Positions 9,812-21,890 are shown, counted from the first letter of the stretch. The stretch: 64,000 nt of DNA from Prorocentrum cordatum (GCA_963575745.1 CAUYUJ010015685.1:84890-148889); one strand, 5' to 3'. Made by a program: numbers and translations. Notes: generated by a model from the letters alone, not told the origin.

Positions 9812-10404
9812 GAGCCGCTTTGACGTCGATCGACGTGGATTCAGCGTCGGTTAGCGCCGTCTCGCTACAGTCAGCAAGATGTGTCATGGGAGGCTCCCGT
9901 GAGTTGCCACGGAAGGAGGGGGCGGAGGGAACCCCGAGATCCGTGGCCTCGCCTCCTAGGGATCGAGAGGCCGTAGTCTTCCTCAGCGGAAGGTGGCGGG
10001 AGGCAGGCGGAAGGTGGCAGAACATCAAAACGAGGGCGGCTCCGCCAGCGGCAGCCCACGGAAGCAACATATGCCCACCCAGGGGATGCCAACATTTTTG
10101 GACTCGGGGCTTCCGGAGTGGCCAGTGTGGGCGGCTTTCGCGTGCTCGGGGCCATGGGTGCTTCCAGTGAGGTTGCCCAGGCAGGAGATCCCCACCGCGA
10201 CGGAGCTACCCCACTTCGGCCACTGTTCCGCCAGGCGGGCAGTTCCAGGGGTACCCGCCGTGCCTCGAACGCCAGGAGGAGTCGAGCGGGATGGAGGCAT
10301 AATGCCAGGTCCGGGGCCGCCCCAGGCAGGGACGGATGAAGGAGTCAGGGAAGGATGCGGAGGAGGGAGGAGGACGGAGGAGAAACAGGGTGGAACCCCA
10401 CCCT
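9812..10404 (+). other. Intergenic DNA, no gene recognised
   Basis: GC-rich. Several overlapping frames are open on both strands without motifs. I see nothing else. Confidence 0.4.
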
Positions 10405-10559
10405 TCCCCCCGTCCTCGTTCGTTCGTCTTCGCCCCCTCCTCCTTCTCTGTCTCCTTCTCTTTCTTATCTCCCTCTCTCGTTGTCCCTCTTCGTCCTCTT
10501 CCTCTCTCGCCTCTGTGCAACCACACAACATGGCTACTTCTTTCCTTGATCCCCTGATG
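10405..10559 (+). other. Polypyrimidine tract followed by a short exon-like start
   Basis: A C/T-rich tract (10405-10515) is followed by ATG at 10530 encoding MATSFLDPLM, then GATG|GTGAGT, a good GT splice donor at 10560. A similar leader, MAANLDPLM, follows another polypyrimidine tract at 33877. This could be the first coding exon of a multi-copy gene. No second exon was found. Confidence 0.35.
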
Positions 10560-10677
10560 GTGAGTGGTGGTGACGCCGCCTCTCCCGTGTTTGGGCTTCA
10601 CGCTCATGATGTCGAACGAGTGGTCGCTACCATCTGTATTGCTTTGAGGAATGTGTGTTGCCGCTGCGGCATTGGGC

Positions 10678-10785
10678 GCATTTCGGCATCGGCGCTTTGC
10701 TCCCGTCGTTCGGAACCACGCTCTCGCCGCAGCAACGGACACGCTTCCAGATCCGATGCCTCCCTCGTCGTTGCCGTCCACTCTT
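10678..10785 (+). repeat. Dispersed repeat A, copy 1
   Basis: Aligns by eye with 33025-33135. Both contain TTTC..ATCGGCGCTTTG, CTCTCGCC, a GATTCGAT/GATCCGAT block and GTTGCCGTCC in the same order, with scattered substitutions. Confidence 0.6.
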
Positions 10786-11205
10786 TCCTCCTCCGCCCTC
10801 CCCTGGTCCTCCTGCTGCTCCCGCTAGCCGTCTTGGTCCTGGCGATTTCATTGGATTGGAACTGCGAACTTTAGGACGGCGTTGCAGTGTGGCGGGCCAG
10901 AGTGGCTCGCGGCCGATTTGCCTCTTTTTCTCTTGGTCCCAGCACGGCGCAGCCATGGCGGGCGGCAGCGGCAACGGATCTCCCTGTGGAAGGCGGCCCA
11001 TTATCGCAGTGGGCCGAGTGTGACGTGACCGCAGGGTCGGTGGAAATGCAGATGCAAGGAGTTTGGATGTGGGGAAGTACGTCGTGGCATTCTTGGTGAA
11101 GCAGCGCGGCCGCCCGAGGCAAGTGTTGTCCATCGCCGACGAGGCTCCCTTTTACCTAACAGCTTTTGCTGATAGGTTTCTAGTGGTACCAAAAGAGCGC
11201 ATCTT
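10786..11205 (+). other. Intergenic DNA, no gene recognised
   Basis: Mixed sequence with short overlapping open frames. No motif was recognised. Confidence 0.4.
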
Positions 11206-11370
11206 GACGCCCCAGGGGGGTCTGGGCGGGATCCGGACAGATCGGGACAAAAGGGTCAGCCCCAGGAATCCTGCCCCAGAGGGGTCTGGGCGGGATCCGG
11301 ATAGATCCGGACAAAAGGGTGCCCCAGGAATCCTTAGGAATCCTTATGAATTCTTAGGAATCCTTAGGAA
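11206..11370 (+). repeat. 64-bp tandem duplication and AGGAATCCTT block
   Basis: TCTGGGCGGGATCCGGA recurs at 11221 and 11285. It is followed by several overlapping AGGAATCCTTAGGAATCC motifs, which are nearly self-complementary. The same motif family appears at 12590-12680 beyond the next two arrays. Confidence 0.75.
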
Positions 11371-11374
11371 CCCA

Positions 11375-11998
11375 TTCCCAGAACACCATTCCCAGGCCAC
11401 ATTTTGAATGTCTGGAGCCAACTGTAGGCCACTTCGTGTTCTTCGTGTTCCCAGAACACCACTCCCAGGCCACATTTTGAATGCCCGGAGCCAACTGTAG
11501 GCCACTTCGTGTTCTTCGTGTTCCCAGAACACCATTGCCAGGCCCCATTTTGAATGCCCGGGGCCAACTGTAGGCCACTTCGTGTTCTTCGTGTTCCCAG
11601 AACACCATTCCCAGACCACATTTTGAATGCCCGGAGCCAACTGTTGGCCACTTCGTGTTCTTCGTGTTCCCAGAACACCATTGCCAGGCCACATTTTGAA
11701 TGCCCGGGGCCAACTGTAGGCCACTTCGTGTTCTTCGTGTTCCCAGAACACTGTTCCCAGGCCACATTTTGAATGCCCGGAGCCAACTATAGGCAAGTTC
11801 GTGTTCTTCGTGTTCCCAGAACACCATTCCCAGGGCACAATTTGAATGCCCGGAGCCAACTGCAGGCCACTTCGTGTTCTTCGTGTTCCCAGAACACCAT
11901 ACCCGTGCAATATTTTGATTGCCCGGAGCCAACTGTGGGCCACTTTGTGATCTTCGTGTTCCCAAAACACTTGTCTTGTGCCATACTTTGAGTGCCCG
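11375..11998 (+). repeat. 73-bp minisatellite, about 9 units
   Basis: The landmark ATTTTGAATG recurs at 11401, 11474, 11547, 11620, 11693, 11766 and then more diverged at 11839, 11912 and 11985, always 73 bases apart. Each unit contains CCCAGAACACCATTCCCAGG and CCACTTCGTGTTCTTCGTGT. 73 is not a multiple of three, so open frames here rotate and have no coding meaning. Confidence 0.95.
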
Positions 11999-12585
11999 AG
12001 CTGAGGCAGGCTGAGGCCGAGGCAGGCTGAGGCCGAGGCAGGCTGAGGCTGAGGCTAAGGCAGGCCGAGGCAGGCTGAGGCTGAGGCTGAGGCAGGCTGA
12101 GGCTGAGGCAGGCTGAGGCTGAGGCTGACGCAGGCTGAGGCCGAGGCAGGCTGAGGCTGAGGCTGAGGCAGGCTGAGGCTGAGGCAGGCTGAGGAGGCTG
12201 AGCTGAGGCTGAGGCTGACGCTGAGGCTGAGGCAGGCTGAGGCTGAGGCTGAGGCCGAGGCAAGCTGAGGCTGACGCTGAGGCAAGCCGAGGCAGGCTGA
12301 GGCTGAGGCTGAAGCTGAGGCTGAGGCTGAGGCTGTGGCTGAGGCTGAGGCAAGCTGCGGCTGAGGCAGGCCGAGGCTGAGGCTGAGGCAGGCTGAGGCT
12401 GAGGCTGAGGCCGAGGCAGGCTGAGGCTGAGGCTGAGTCCGAGGCAAGCCGAGGCAGGCTGAGGCTGAGGCTGAGGCTGATGCTGAGGCAGGCTGAGGCT
12501 GAGACAGGCTGAGGCTGAGGCTGAGGCTGAGGCTGAGGCTGAGGCTGAGGCAGGCTGAGGCTGAGGCTGCGGCAGGCTGAGGCTA
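11999..12585 (+). repeat. GAGGCT / GAGGCAGGCT short tandem array
   Basis: About 590 bases built from GAGGCT hexamers with interspersed GAGGCAGGCT decamers. Translations are Ser-Ala or Gln-Pro repeats, a consequence of the repeat. Confidence 0.95.
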
Positions 12586-12589
12586 AGGT

Positions 12590-12680
12590 TTCCTAAGGAT
12601 TCTTATGGATTCCCAAGGATGCCTAAGGATGCCTCAGGAATCTCTAGGAATCCTTAGGATTCCATTGGATCCTAAGGCCG
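12590..12680 (+). repeat. AGGAATCCTTAGG block, right-hand copy
   Basis: Multiple TAAGGATTC, AGGAATC and TTAGGATTCC motifs mirror the block at 11325-11370 on the other side of the 73-bp and GAGGCT arrays, so the two arrays are bracketed by the same palindromic motif. Confidence 0.65.
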
Positions 12681-12769
12681 TTGCCACTGCGGCTGTCATT
12701 GCGAGTGTGACTGCGACTGCGAGAACAGCAGAATTCTACAACTGGATTCTCACCTGAATCTTAAGGGGA

Positions 12770-13189
12770 ATGCTTCCAGATATGCTTAGGTTGCTTTGCC
12801 GGGGTAATTTTAGTTCCGGGCAACGCTTGCCTCCCAAGAGGCGGGGGCTGACCGACGCCGCGATTCAGGGGGCCAACTCGCTCGCCTGGGTGGCGTCGAG
12901 GTTCGACGCCGCGGCGGCCAAGTCGCAGTCTCAGGTCCCGTTTAAGCAGACGCAGGATGTGCTCAAGGGCCCCGCGGATGCGCTCTTGGAACGCCGGGCC
13001 GCCGAGGTGTGTCAGAAGACCAACTTCCTTGATAGGTGCCTCCAGAAGGAATTCTAGAACTTGGAGAAGCTGCGCCAGTGGCGCCAGGAGTGTGAGCGCA
13101 CCGCGGTCTCCGTCCAAACAGGGTCCGAGGCGCGCGGCGCGCTGCGCAAAGAGTTGGTTGCGAAACTGTATCAAATGTGCGGTGTGTGA
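12770..13189 (+). pseudogene. Coiled-coil ORF with an in-frame TAG
   Basis: Ninety-five codons end at TAG 13055-13057. The same frame continues for 43 codons to TGA 13187-13189. Both sides are helical and charged (KQTQDVLKGPADALLERRAA before, NLEKLRQWRQECERTAV after), so the stop interrupts one protein. It resembles the coiled-coil N-terminal ORFs seen next to dinoflagellate retroelements, and the break (..EF*NLEKL) parallels that at 51536. The function is unknown. The protein-like character is moderately convincing. Confidence 0.45.
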
Positions 13190-13959
13190 TAGTAGCCTCG
13201 CTCCTGGTGCTGCCAAAATTCGCAGCGTCATTCGCGACGCCACCGAAAACATGTTCGCGCCTTTGCCATCGACGATGGCCACGACATTATTGGATCTGGC
13301 CGCGCAGACTTGATTTGCCAGCAGGAGAAGGGCGAGCTCGATCGCCGCGCATCGACCCGCTGCTCAGGAATATTAGATGAACGTGCCCGCACATGGCTTT
13401 CACATGCGTTTGAAGCAGTCGAGCGTGCCATGCTGATCACTCTTCTCGCCGTCAGCGTTTGACCTGATCGACCGCCAGCGCATTCTCAGGCGTTCCCCCG
13501 CGAGACAGCATAGGCGTGGGCAAAGGAGTCCGCGGCGCCCAGGGAACTGGCGAGAGTTGCGCAGCAGCGGCGCGGCCTGACGCTTCAGCGCGGGCGAAGA
13601 CTGCGCTCGTGGAGTCAGCGCGCGCGGCATCTGATGCACAGCCGCGCGCGCGGGGGCGCCCCGCTGCGACGCGGGGCTCTCGAAGCGGCCGCTGCCGCGA
13701 TGGGGCTTTCGCAGCGCAGGATTTGCAGCAATTGTTGTCTTGCCCGAAGTAGCGAAACCTGTGCGCCTCCCCGCCCGCGCAAAGCCCCTCTGCGGGTCGT
13801 GGCGCCAGTCTCGAGGCTCCTGCTTGGTCGGTGCCCCACGGGTTTATAGGTGGGCCGATGAGATTGCAAATTCTCGGCGTTTCGCGCATCCCCGCCAGCC
13901 CATCCAGAAACGATGCCCATGAGAGCTGACGGGGAGAGGGGGGGAGAGACGCGCATCGT
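13190..13959 (+). other. Intergenic DNA, no gene recognised
   Basis: GC-rich, with multiple open frames in both strands and no recognisable motif. The first 120 bases may continue the decayed ORF to the left (frame changed). Confidence 0.35.
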
Positions 13960-14225
13960 CAAACAGCCGTCTCGAGCCGTCTTGGAGCCCTTCTCGTGGC
14001 GTCTTGGGGCATCTTGGGGTCCATCTTGGGGTCCACCTTGAGTTATCTTGAGCCATCTTGGTGGTCATCTTGGACTCTCTGATGCCGCTCGGGGGTTCTT
14101 GGGTGCCTCTCGGGTGCCTTTTGGAGGCCTCTCGGGGCTTCCGGGGGCGCTGTTGGAGCTCTCCTGGGGGCCGCTCGGGGGCCCTGGGGGGGCTTCTGGG
14201 GGCCACCTTGGAGGCGGTTGGGCAA
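13960..14225 (-). repeat. Degenerate CATCTTGGGG/Q-D-G-P-type interspersed repeat
   Basis: Short iterations of CATCTTGG and CTCGGGG-type words. The minus strand reads as Pro/Arg/Gln-rich peptide with PRKPREASKR and GLQDGSRR. The same flavour is found on the plus strand at 39400-40025 (QDGPRRLQD). I know this kind of low-complexity family from dinoflagellate genomes. Any translation is probably meaningless. Confidence 0.5.
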
Positions 14226-17200
14226 AGGGGGGGGCTACCCCCCCCCGCTGGAGCCGCGATCTTCGCGGGGGGTGTCGAAAGCGACCCTCCCGGGTCCGAA
14301 AGAGGACCTTCCGATGCATCGGTCTCCTTCGATGAACAGAAACACCGGGGAAGGGGGGATTCCCTTCCCCGAAGGGTAGAGGGGTCGTGGAAGAGGGGGG
14401 GGGGCCCTCGTTAGACAACTTGTCGCCCAGAGGGCTGGTGTGGTATTGCTCTGGGTAGTCTGCGACGACGGCTTGGTTTGACGGACTTCGGCGCGCGTCG
14501 TGCCCATGCGTGAGCGCCGCTTGGTCTCGTTCGACAGGGTGGGGTGTGCCTCTCGGCGGGCAGCTCTTTTGGCGTGTCCGTCGCGCATTTTTCCCGGGGC
14601 CTTCGGTGCTGACCAGGGCGCGGCCGGTGGCGCTTGTTTGGTCAGATTGACCCCTGCTGGTTTTTCATGGAGATGCGGCGACCGTCGCTCCCGTTCCACG
14701 ATCGTGGAGTCTTCTGCTGCGTTGGCGCGCCGCTTAGATTCTGAAGGCGTCTCGGTGTCTCGGAGTTTAACCGGGGGCTCGTGGCGTCGACGTGGGGGTC
14801 GCCGGCGTCGTTCCGTGGCCCCTTCGCTGCGGGGGCGGGCCCCCGGATGGCGAAGTCGCTCGCGCAGATGCAACGAGCTCACCGCGCGTTCCTGGGGGCT
14901 CAGGCGCGCCTTGCGACGTCGAAAGATGGGGCGAGTGAGCTTGGCGGCCCTGCGATTTCAATCGGCCTGGCGCGCGCCGTCAGAAGCGGCGCGTCGAGCC
15001 TTGAGGCGGCTGCGCAGCCGCGCGAGCGCATTCGAATATTTGTCTCCGGCAGATGGATGGAGTTCGTGGCAGCTTCTGGATAGAAATGTCATCGGCCCGT
15101 TGCCTGCGCCCCCGAATTGGGCGCGCCGCCAGTCTCGACCCTGCGCGATGGGCTTGGACTGGCCCGGGTCTCTCGTCTCGGGGGGCCGCCCCGAGACGCG
15201 CTGGTGCGCTCTGCGGGGACTGGGCTTGCAGATCCGAGGATGGCGCGCAGGCCAGTTTCGCGCGCATGTTCTTGGGATTTCCAGGTTTTGGCGGCGGGCC
15301 TAGACTTGCACCGCAAACGCGTCTCTCGAGCGTCGGGGAATCGCGTCGTCACTGCTCGGCGCCTCGTTTGTTGGTCGCCGCGGCGCAGGCTGGAGAGGGC
15401 GCCGGATTGTGGGGGGGGCGTGTTGGGCCGTGGACAGTTTCTCGATTGCGGAAAATGCTGCCGTGACGAGTGCTGGAATCTTGGCTGCTAGAGTGCGCCG
15501 GGTCGGTCGACCGCGAAGCGCCCCAGCGGGTCGCGGGGCGTGCCCCGCGGGCGCTGTCGTCGAGTCGGTCGCTCAGTGGCGACGAGCCAGCGGGCCCGCA
15601 ACCGCTGCGCGCGGATCGCTCGTTGGGGGCCGCCAGTCGCAGCCCCCGTCGAACGGTGTCTTTTAACCGACCGCTAGTCCCGTCCCCGCCGCGGTTCAGA
15701 CCCCCGCCACCTCGCCGCGCCCCTTGGGGGCGCACCTGTCGAAAACTGAATAAACTTCAACGCCTCCGTCCAAGGGGTAAATCGGCCGGCGTGGCCTGGG
15801 CCGCGCCCGCGTGGACAGGGCTCGGTTGAGTGATGCGCAGTCGTGCGCTGCGACCCGCTGCCGCTCGCGCCCCTGGGCAACCCCCGCAGCGCTGCGAAGC
15901 GCGCCCGGCGGGGGCTGCTGCGAGCGCGGGCGGGCCCTCATTTCGCAGCGCCTCAATGCGTGCCAGACAGGGCCCTCGCGGCTGTGATGCATGCCGGCGT
16001 CGCGGAGGCGACGGCGGTTCACTCTCGAGCGAGCTGAGGGGCGTAAGGAGGAGTGGGGGCGAGCGTGCGCCCGCGGCCGCGTCGGCTCAAGCGGCCAGCC
16101 GCCCAAATTTGACTGCGCCTCGCCGCGAGGCGCGCAATCGCTATCGAGACCAAAAGGATCTTCCTATTGCTTGAGATGGCATCTCCTCTCATACTGGGAC
16201 TATCGTTACTACGGTGCAACAGAGCGGGAGCTTGGTTTCGCCTGAGGCGAAGCTGTTGGCTGGGCCTTCCAGCTCCATTCAAACTGGTTCTCCCTGGTCG
16301 CGCGCGGGTTATTGTCGTTTCGTTGTCCCCGAGCCCAAGGCTGGCGAACCGTGTGGGCAGTCGGCGTTTGACCGTCGTCTAGGGGCGCGGCTTCGAAGGG
16401 GTTGCAGCGCGGCGTGGGCGAGGCATTTCAGATGGCCGCGCCCTGGGGCGGGAGCTTGCAAAGGCGCGGCTGGCGCGGCTGGGCCTGGGGGGCGGGTCGG
16501 GATCGGCCACTGCGTGCGATTATCAATTTCGCGCGCGCGGCGGCCGCGCGACGCGCGCGACCGCCCCCGCCGGGCCTCCAGCGCGGGCGTGGCTGCGCGC
16601 CGCGGGCTGCGATTCGCTGGCATCGCGGGCGCGGTCCATTCTGGGGGCCCGCGCGCCGCGCCGTTGGCGCGTGTGCGAGCCTCCCCCGTCGTCGATTCCC
16701 TGGCCGCCGCAGTGCGCGATCCGTCGTGCACTTTCGTCGGCAGCGATGGGGCTCGGTCTGCAGTTGCTGAGCGCGCGGTGGTCGGTCATGTCATGATGTT
16801 GACCCCCGTGGTCACTCCGTGCTCTTAGATGCATCCAGCGCGGGGCTTCTGATCTCGAAGTTTCGGTCGTCTGGTCATCGCAGTGCAGGGTCAGGGCACT
16901 GTTCGGGGTGCCTCGGGCAAAATGCGAATATTGGCTGCGCTGTCTTCTATTTCGGCGCCGACGACGCCGCGGGCCGCCCGGCGAGGCCGGCTATTCGTGG
17001 CTCTCTTGAAGCAGCCTGCCCCGTGCTCCGAGCAACTCTTTGCAGCGGGGCGCGGGGTTTGCGTTTGTCGGGTGTCCGCGGGGTCTTGGGTTCTGATTTG
17101 GCGAGGCCGAAGGGCGGGGGGGGGCGAGGGTCGTCTCGAGTGGGCGCCCTGAACGCGCGGTCGGGAACGAGGGGTGCAAGCCCCCCTGGGTTCTCAAATT

Positions 17201-18690
17201 GGGTTTGAAGTGGCTCCCAGCAGCGGCGCCCGTCGCCCGGGCGCTGCAGACGTCTGGGCTGGCCCGCTCGGGGCTTCGAGCGCCCCCCGCTTGTTGTGGG
17301 GCCGCGGGCGGTATCGGGTTTTGTTTGGTCTCAGACTAGTGCCATTGGCGGGCCATTGTGGACCGTCAGCTTCGTCTCCTGAAATGACCCGTTACAGCGC
17401 GTCGAACGGATTCTGGCGTCTCGCGCGGAGCTCGCGAATTTTTCGGGGTAGGTTATGGGGCGGCGCCTTTGTTTTCTGCGCTCGTCAAGAACGCGGTCGG
17501 GGGCCCTGGCCCGAGGAAGTTTGAGCAAGAGTCTAGACAGCCGCGCGGCGTCGGGTCGTTCGTCCCAGCGGTCGCGGCGCGGCTGGCGCGGAGCGGCGCG
17601 CCGGCTAGTTCTCCGCGCGCGAGGGCGGTCTTAATTGTAAGGCGGCCTGGGCCATGGATTGCGCCGGTTGCCAGCTCGAGTCTTGCTTGTGCCCCCGCTG
17701 TTGCGCGCCCTCTGATCGCGCCCGCCCATTCGCGCGGCTGCGTCGGGGCGCCCTTGGCCCGCGGGGCGAGCAAATGAGGTGGTGCAGCAGTTGCCCGATC
17801 CATTTTGATGGCGCCGAGCTAGTTTTGCGTCGCGAATGCGCCCCGAGCCTGGCGTCGCGCGACCCCGCCCCAGCGGTGGCGGGGGCGCGTCGATGTCGTG
17901 GGCGCGACCCCGAGCGGGAGGGCGCCGCCGTTTCAGAATGTATCTTGTTTGGCGGGAGCTGCAATCGCCGGGTGCATGCGGAGCTCCACGCATGAAGATG
18001 AGGGCATGCAGCTTGTCATCAGACAGGGGGGCTCGCCCACTTCATGCGAGGCCCCTCGTGGGCCCCGTTCGTTTCGACCAGCCGCGCTGGGGATTTTGGG
18101 GCACTTGTGACTTCTTCATGGCGCCCCGCGGGCCCTCCAATCGGCCGCGCGGATCGCTTGGGGGTTGCCGGCTATGAGCTAGGATGCCCGTCCGATGGCG
18201 CGGTCGCGAGGGCAGGTCTTTGCGGGCGCGAGGGTGCCCAATGTTTCGTTATTTTGGTTGACTTTGATATAAAACCAGACGCGCGTGCGGAGCTCGGAGG
18301 CGCTGCCCCCGCCGAAATATTTTCTGATGCGCGAGAATGAAACCGCTGGCGCGGCTGCCACGGCAGGCCCTTTTCTCCATCTTCAAGCCGCCAGGGGTAG
18401 GAAACATGTCCGATTTGGCAAGGTCGAGCTGCTGTGTCGGCGTGCGTGCTCGGAGTGCGATTTCGACAAATCCCTTGGCCGCGGCTCGGCCTCTCAAGAT
18501 CGGGGTTCCGCCGTGCCCTGCTTCCCCCCCGCGAAACAGGGCCTTCAGTTCGATTATGACTTGTCCTGGCAGGGTACTTTTTGCAATATCGGTGCTTGTG
18601 TGCGTTCGAAGCGCCAAGGTGGGGCCTTTTGGCCAGCGGCTGCTAGTGGGCGGTTCCCTCGGTGATTTTTGGCATGTGTCGTTCATTCTG
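14226..18690 (+). other. 4.5 kb GC-rich DNA without a supported gene
   Basis: Very GC-rich throughout. Long open frames (for example 14500-15303 and 16214-16828, plus strand) are Arg/Ala/Ser-rich and are overlapped by frames of comparable length on the other strand, as expected from composition. I found no catalytic motif, no tandem array and no RNA gene. An exon of an unknown gene could be hidden here. Confidence 0.4.
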
Positions 18691-19718
18691 TTCTTTTTGC
18701 TCTTGTTTTTGATGCCCCTCCTTCCTTTTCATCCTGTATCTCCTCCCGTTCATCCTCCTGGCTCGTTCGTGACCTCCCACGCCTTTTCTTCCAGTGTACA
18801 ATATCTCCTTTGCTGGTTTCGCATCACGCGATGGGACCACTTGGGGCATCAATGTTCTGTGGGTCCTTCAGGCAGGCGGATTGAAAACGAAGTGGGAACA
18901 TATGGGTGGGAACGGGTAGTATGTCAGATGCGGCGCGATCGCGTCTATTTCTCCTGTCCCATCTCTGTCCTTCTCCTCCTATATCCCTCCCCCTTGCCTC
19001 CTCGGTCCTCCTTCACCCTCTCTCTTGCCGTCTCCTCCACCATCCCGGGTCTTCCTTTGGGGTGTGTTTCGACGAGAGTTTCGGGGCCCATCCAGCTGTT
19101 GTGCTGACGGGCCTCTTCCGTCCCCCCCACCCCCCAGCCACGTTCAAAAGTGATAAGCATGTCAAAACCTGTATCTTCGGTCCCCGAGCATGGCCCCTCA
19201 TCCTCACCATTTTCTTCCTCCTCATCCTCCTCTTCTCCCAGTACCTCCTTCTTTTGCGTTCGTTTCTCTCCCTTTTTTCCTTCGCCCTCCCCTCTGATCA
19301 CGGCCGTCGTTTCCCCCGGTGGCCGTGCTGATCACACGGGCCACGTCCATGTGTGTCCACACGTGCGGGTGAACCAACTTTGCAGGAAAAGGGCGGCCGC
19401 TCCCTCGGGGCAGCGAGTTGCTGGCGACAAGGCCCTTTTGTGCTCGACGCGATTGGTGCACGACGCATGCATCTGCCGACGGAGGCACTCATTCCAACCC
19501 TGGTTCTTTCTCCCGACCACCATCAACTGGGGAAAATGTGGGTTTCGGCACCATTTTCGCCAATAGCGGGTTTCACAAGTCCAGGCCTTCCTTCCTCTCC
19601 CCAGCGCCTTTTTTTCCGCGTCCGAATGAATAACGCCTGTTTTTCTACCTGCCTGCTAGCTTGCCCGTCTGCATCAGTATGCCTCACACGGAATTTGCAC
19701 AATTCTGAGTGTGGGTGC

Positions 19719-19719
<1 letters not shown>
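18691..19719 (+). other. Polypyrimidine-rich spacer
   Basis: Long C/T-rich runs (18690-18800, 18945-19050, 19195-19300) alternate with normal DNA. Similar tracts at 32690-32830, 33390-33830, 57430-57600 and 59040-59180 lie near exon-like sequence, so these may be intronic, but no exon is convincing here. Confidence 0.4.
18839..18950 (+). repeat. Dispersed repeat B, copy 1
   Basis: Aligns by eye with 33290-33395. Shared words in order are TTGGGG..ATCAA, a GGTCC/GGACAC block, GGCGGAT, GTGGGAA and TGCGGCGCGATCGC, each followed by a polypyrimidine tract. Confidence 0.6.

Positions 19720-19753
<34 letters not shown>
19720..19753 (+). repeat. (GA)n microsatellite
   Basis: Uninterrupted GA dinucleotides, followed by a G run and A-rich DNA. 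Confidence 0.95.
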
Positions 19754-19756
<3 letters not shown>

Positions 19757-19819
19757 GAAAAAACAAAAACAAGAGAGAGAAGGTAAGGTGAAGAGGACGG
19801 GGTAGCTAGGAAGGAGGAG

Positions 19820-20030
19820 TGAGGGGGATTGGTGAGGTGAGGCGAGGTGAGGCGAAGTGAGGCGATATGAAGTGAAGCGAGGCGAGGCGACGCGCGGCGA
19901 GGGGAAGGGAGGGGAGGGCTCGGATGGGAGGGGAGGGGAGGGGAGAAGGAGGAGGAGGAGGCGGATGAGGAGGAGGAGGAGAAGGAGGAGGACGAGGAGG
20001 AGGAGGAGGAGCAGCAGCAGGACAGGAGTA
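19820..20030 (+). repeat. GAGGC and GGA simple-repeat block
   Basis: Degenerate GTGAGGCGA units pass into (GGA)n/(GAG)n. The minus strand is therefore polypyrimidine. Confidence 0.85.
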
Positions 20031-20259
20031 AACCCATGATGCGCCAACAATGCCGCAACACACCCTCCCGCCCAAGTCCCTTCCTCACAAGTCCTCACAA
20101 TCCTTCCATTTCACAACAAGATGCGCACACTTGAAATACGAGTACCAGGGGGGGCCTGCAATTCAGGCGAGAGTCTCGCTAGGAAAGAAACACGATGTGC
20201 ATCCTTGTACCGGGTTAATTGTATGGAATGCGAAGAGGCTGGATCATGAAGTTCAATGA

Positions 20260-20770
20260 GGTGTCTAATTATGGAGAGCCCCGGCTTGAAAACCAAACGC
20301 CCCCCGTCTGTAGAATTGCTGCGCAAGTTCAGGAAGTCTCTAGCGAGAGCTTGTTTTGAGAAAGAACTGCCTTGCATCTCTGGTGCGTTCGCAACTTGAT
20401 AGAATTATGGTCATTCAGTAAGAAGAAGCTTGAAGCGATAGTCACATGTTGAAAACTAACCGCCCACCGTAACTATATATTTTGCGACTTGTTGCGATTG
20501 TTGTGCGCGGCGCTGGGGCGACAACCCATTCGTTTGTAATGTACATGCCATCTGTGTTGCAGTTGCAAGTTTAGGAGACGAATGTTTGCGGTGCTGACAC
20601 TAAGACCGTGTGATCGTGATAGGCGTTTAAGAGGAATGTGTGGCGCTAAGGCGAGAGCTCAGTTTCGAAAAGGTACCGCCCTCCATTGTTCTAGCTGTTG
20701 AAAGGTGTTAAGACGAACGTGTGCGGCGCTACTGCGAGGTACCCATTCTTTACATGCGCTCCGGTGACCT
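20260..20770 (+). repeat. Diverged tandem repeat, units of about 50-110 bp
   Basis: Variants of TTAAGACGAACGTGTGCGGCGCT recur (around 20495-20520, 20570-20600, 20625-20655 and 20705-20735), most paired with a GGGGCGA/AGGCGA/TGCGAGGTACCCA-like block, and two TTGAAAACTAACCGCCCACCG-like blocks lie to the left. Old and degenerate. No coding signal. Confidence 0.5.
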
Positions 20771-21890
20771 GTGTAGCTGTCGGACATGTCAAGACTCAGG
20801 AATCTACGTTGTGAGGGGATGTCATGGGAAATGCCAGGCCCGCCCCACCGACATACCAGGTGGGGAAACAGGGAGGAGGTACTTGTAAGTCAAATGGAAC
20901 AGGGGAACCCGCCCTCAGTAAAGGAGGAATCGCGCGTCCCTTCTCTCTCCGGTGCCGCGGCAAGCCTCTCCCGCGGGTGGCCTTCAGGAGACGGCGACCC
21001 GCGCACCCGCGGCCCCTGCCGCTAAGCAGCAGACCCCGTCAGGCGCCGCCCGCGGCCGCTCCCCCCCCCCCCCTGCCCTCTCTCCGGGGCCGCACGGGGT
21101 CTCCAGTTGCCAAGGGAGTGGAAGTGTGACCTCCTGCCGCCCTCCTCCCTCTTCCCTGAGGAAGGGGGCCTTCTACCTCGGACGTGCGAGGTGCGAGGCC
21201 CGCCCTTCGAGATATTTGCGTTGCATGTCTGTGAACTGCCATGGAGGTTTTTCGTCGGATATCGAGGAGCACCAGGGGAATCGGATGCTCATGGGGGCAA
21301 AGTCCTCGGACAAAGAAGGAGGAAGGGCATTGTTTTAGGCCCCCCTGAGTCCATGGAGTAGTGGCTGCGTGAGGGCCAGGCGTGCACTCGCCGCTGCGCG
21401 CGCGGCCGCGGCGCCAAAAAGTATATGTTTCCTGCGGGTTTTCGGGCCTTCGGGGCGTTTTCAATCAGCCGCGCCACGCCGACAGCGCCTTTCCGGGGAG
21501 CCCAGGAGTCGTCCCGCACGGCCGCTCGATGCCCGAGCTGTGGCTCGGAGGCCGGCTGGAGGGTGCGGGCTGGACCAGAAAGTCGGCCTCCTTCGAGGGG
21601 GGTCGCGCGAAAGCGCCCACGTGATCGCGCCCTGCACCTCGCGCAGCGCGAAACGCGAGCTTGGGAGACCCAGCCCGCGCATTCGGCCCCTCTCGCAGGG
21701 GACCTCCGCTGAGGTCCCAGGGAGTTGCGCTTGCGCACTGCGCGGTACAAGTGTAATGCATCGTGTAATTATCGGAGGTTGGGGGGTGAGATCGTAGTAG
21801 AACGGAGCCCCCCCACCGGGAAATCGTTTCGTTTCGTTCGTGTCGTGCGTGCGGGCGAGGCGAAGCTGCGTGGGTTCGCGAGGGTAATGA
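20771..21890 (+). other. Intergenic DNA, no gene recognised
   Basis: GC-rich, with a C run near 21060 and no recognised motif. CCGTTGCTAGGGCGAAGTCA starts near 21895 and recurs at 21987 as the start of the next array. Confidence 0.4.

Noticed and set aside
11375-11998. CRISPR-like 73-bp periodicity
   Set aside because: Whole 73-bp unit is conserved with point changes. There are no variable spacers.
14500-15303. 267-codon plus-strand ORF
   Set aside because: Arg/Ala/Ser-rich by composition, with competing frames on both strands and no motif.
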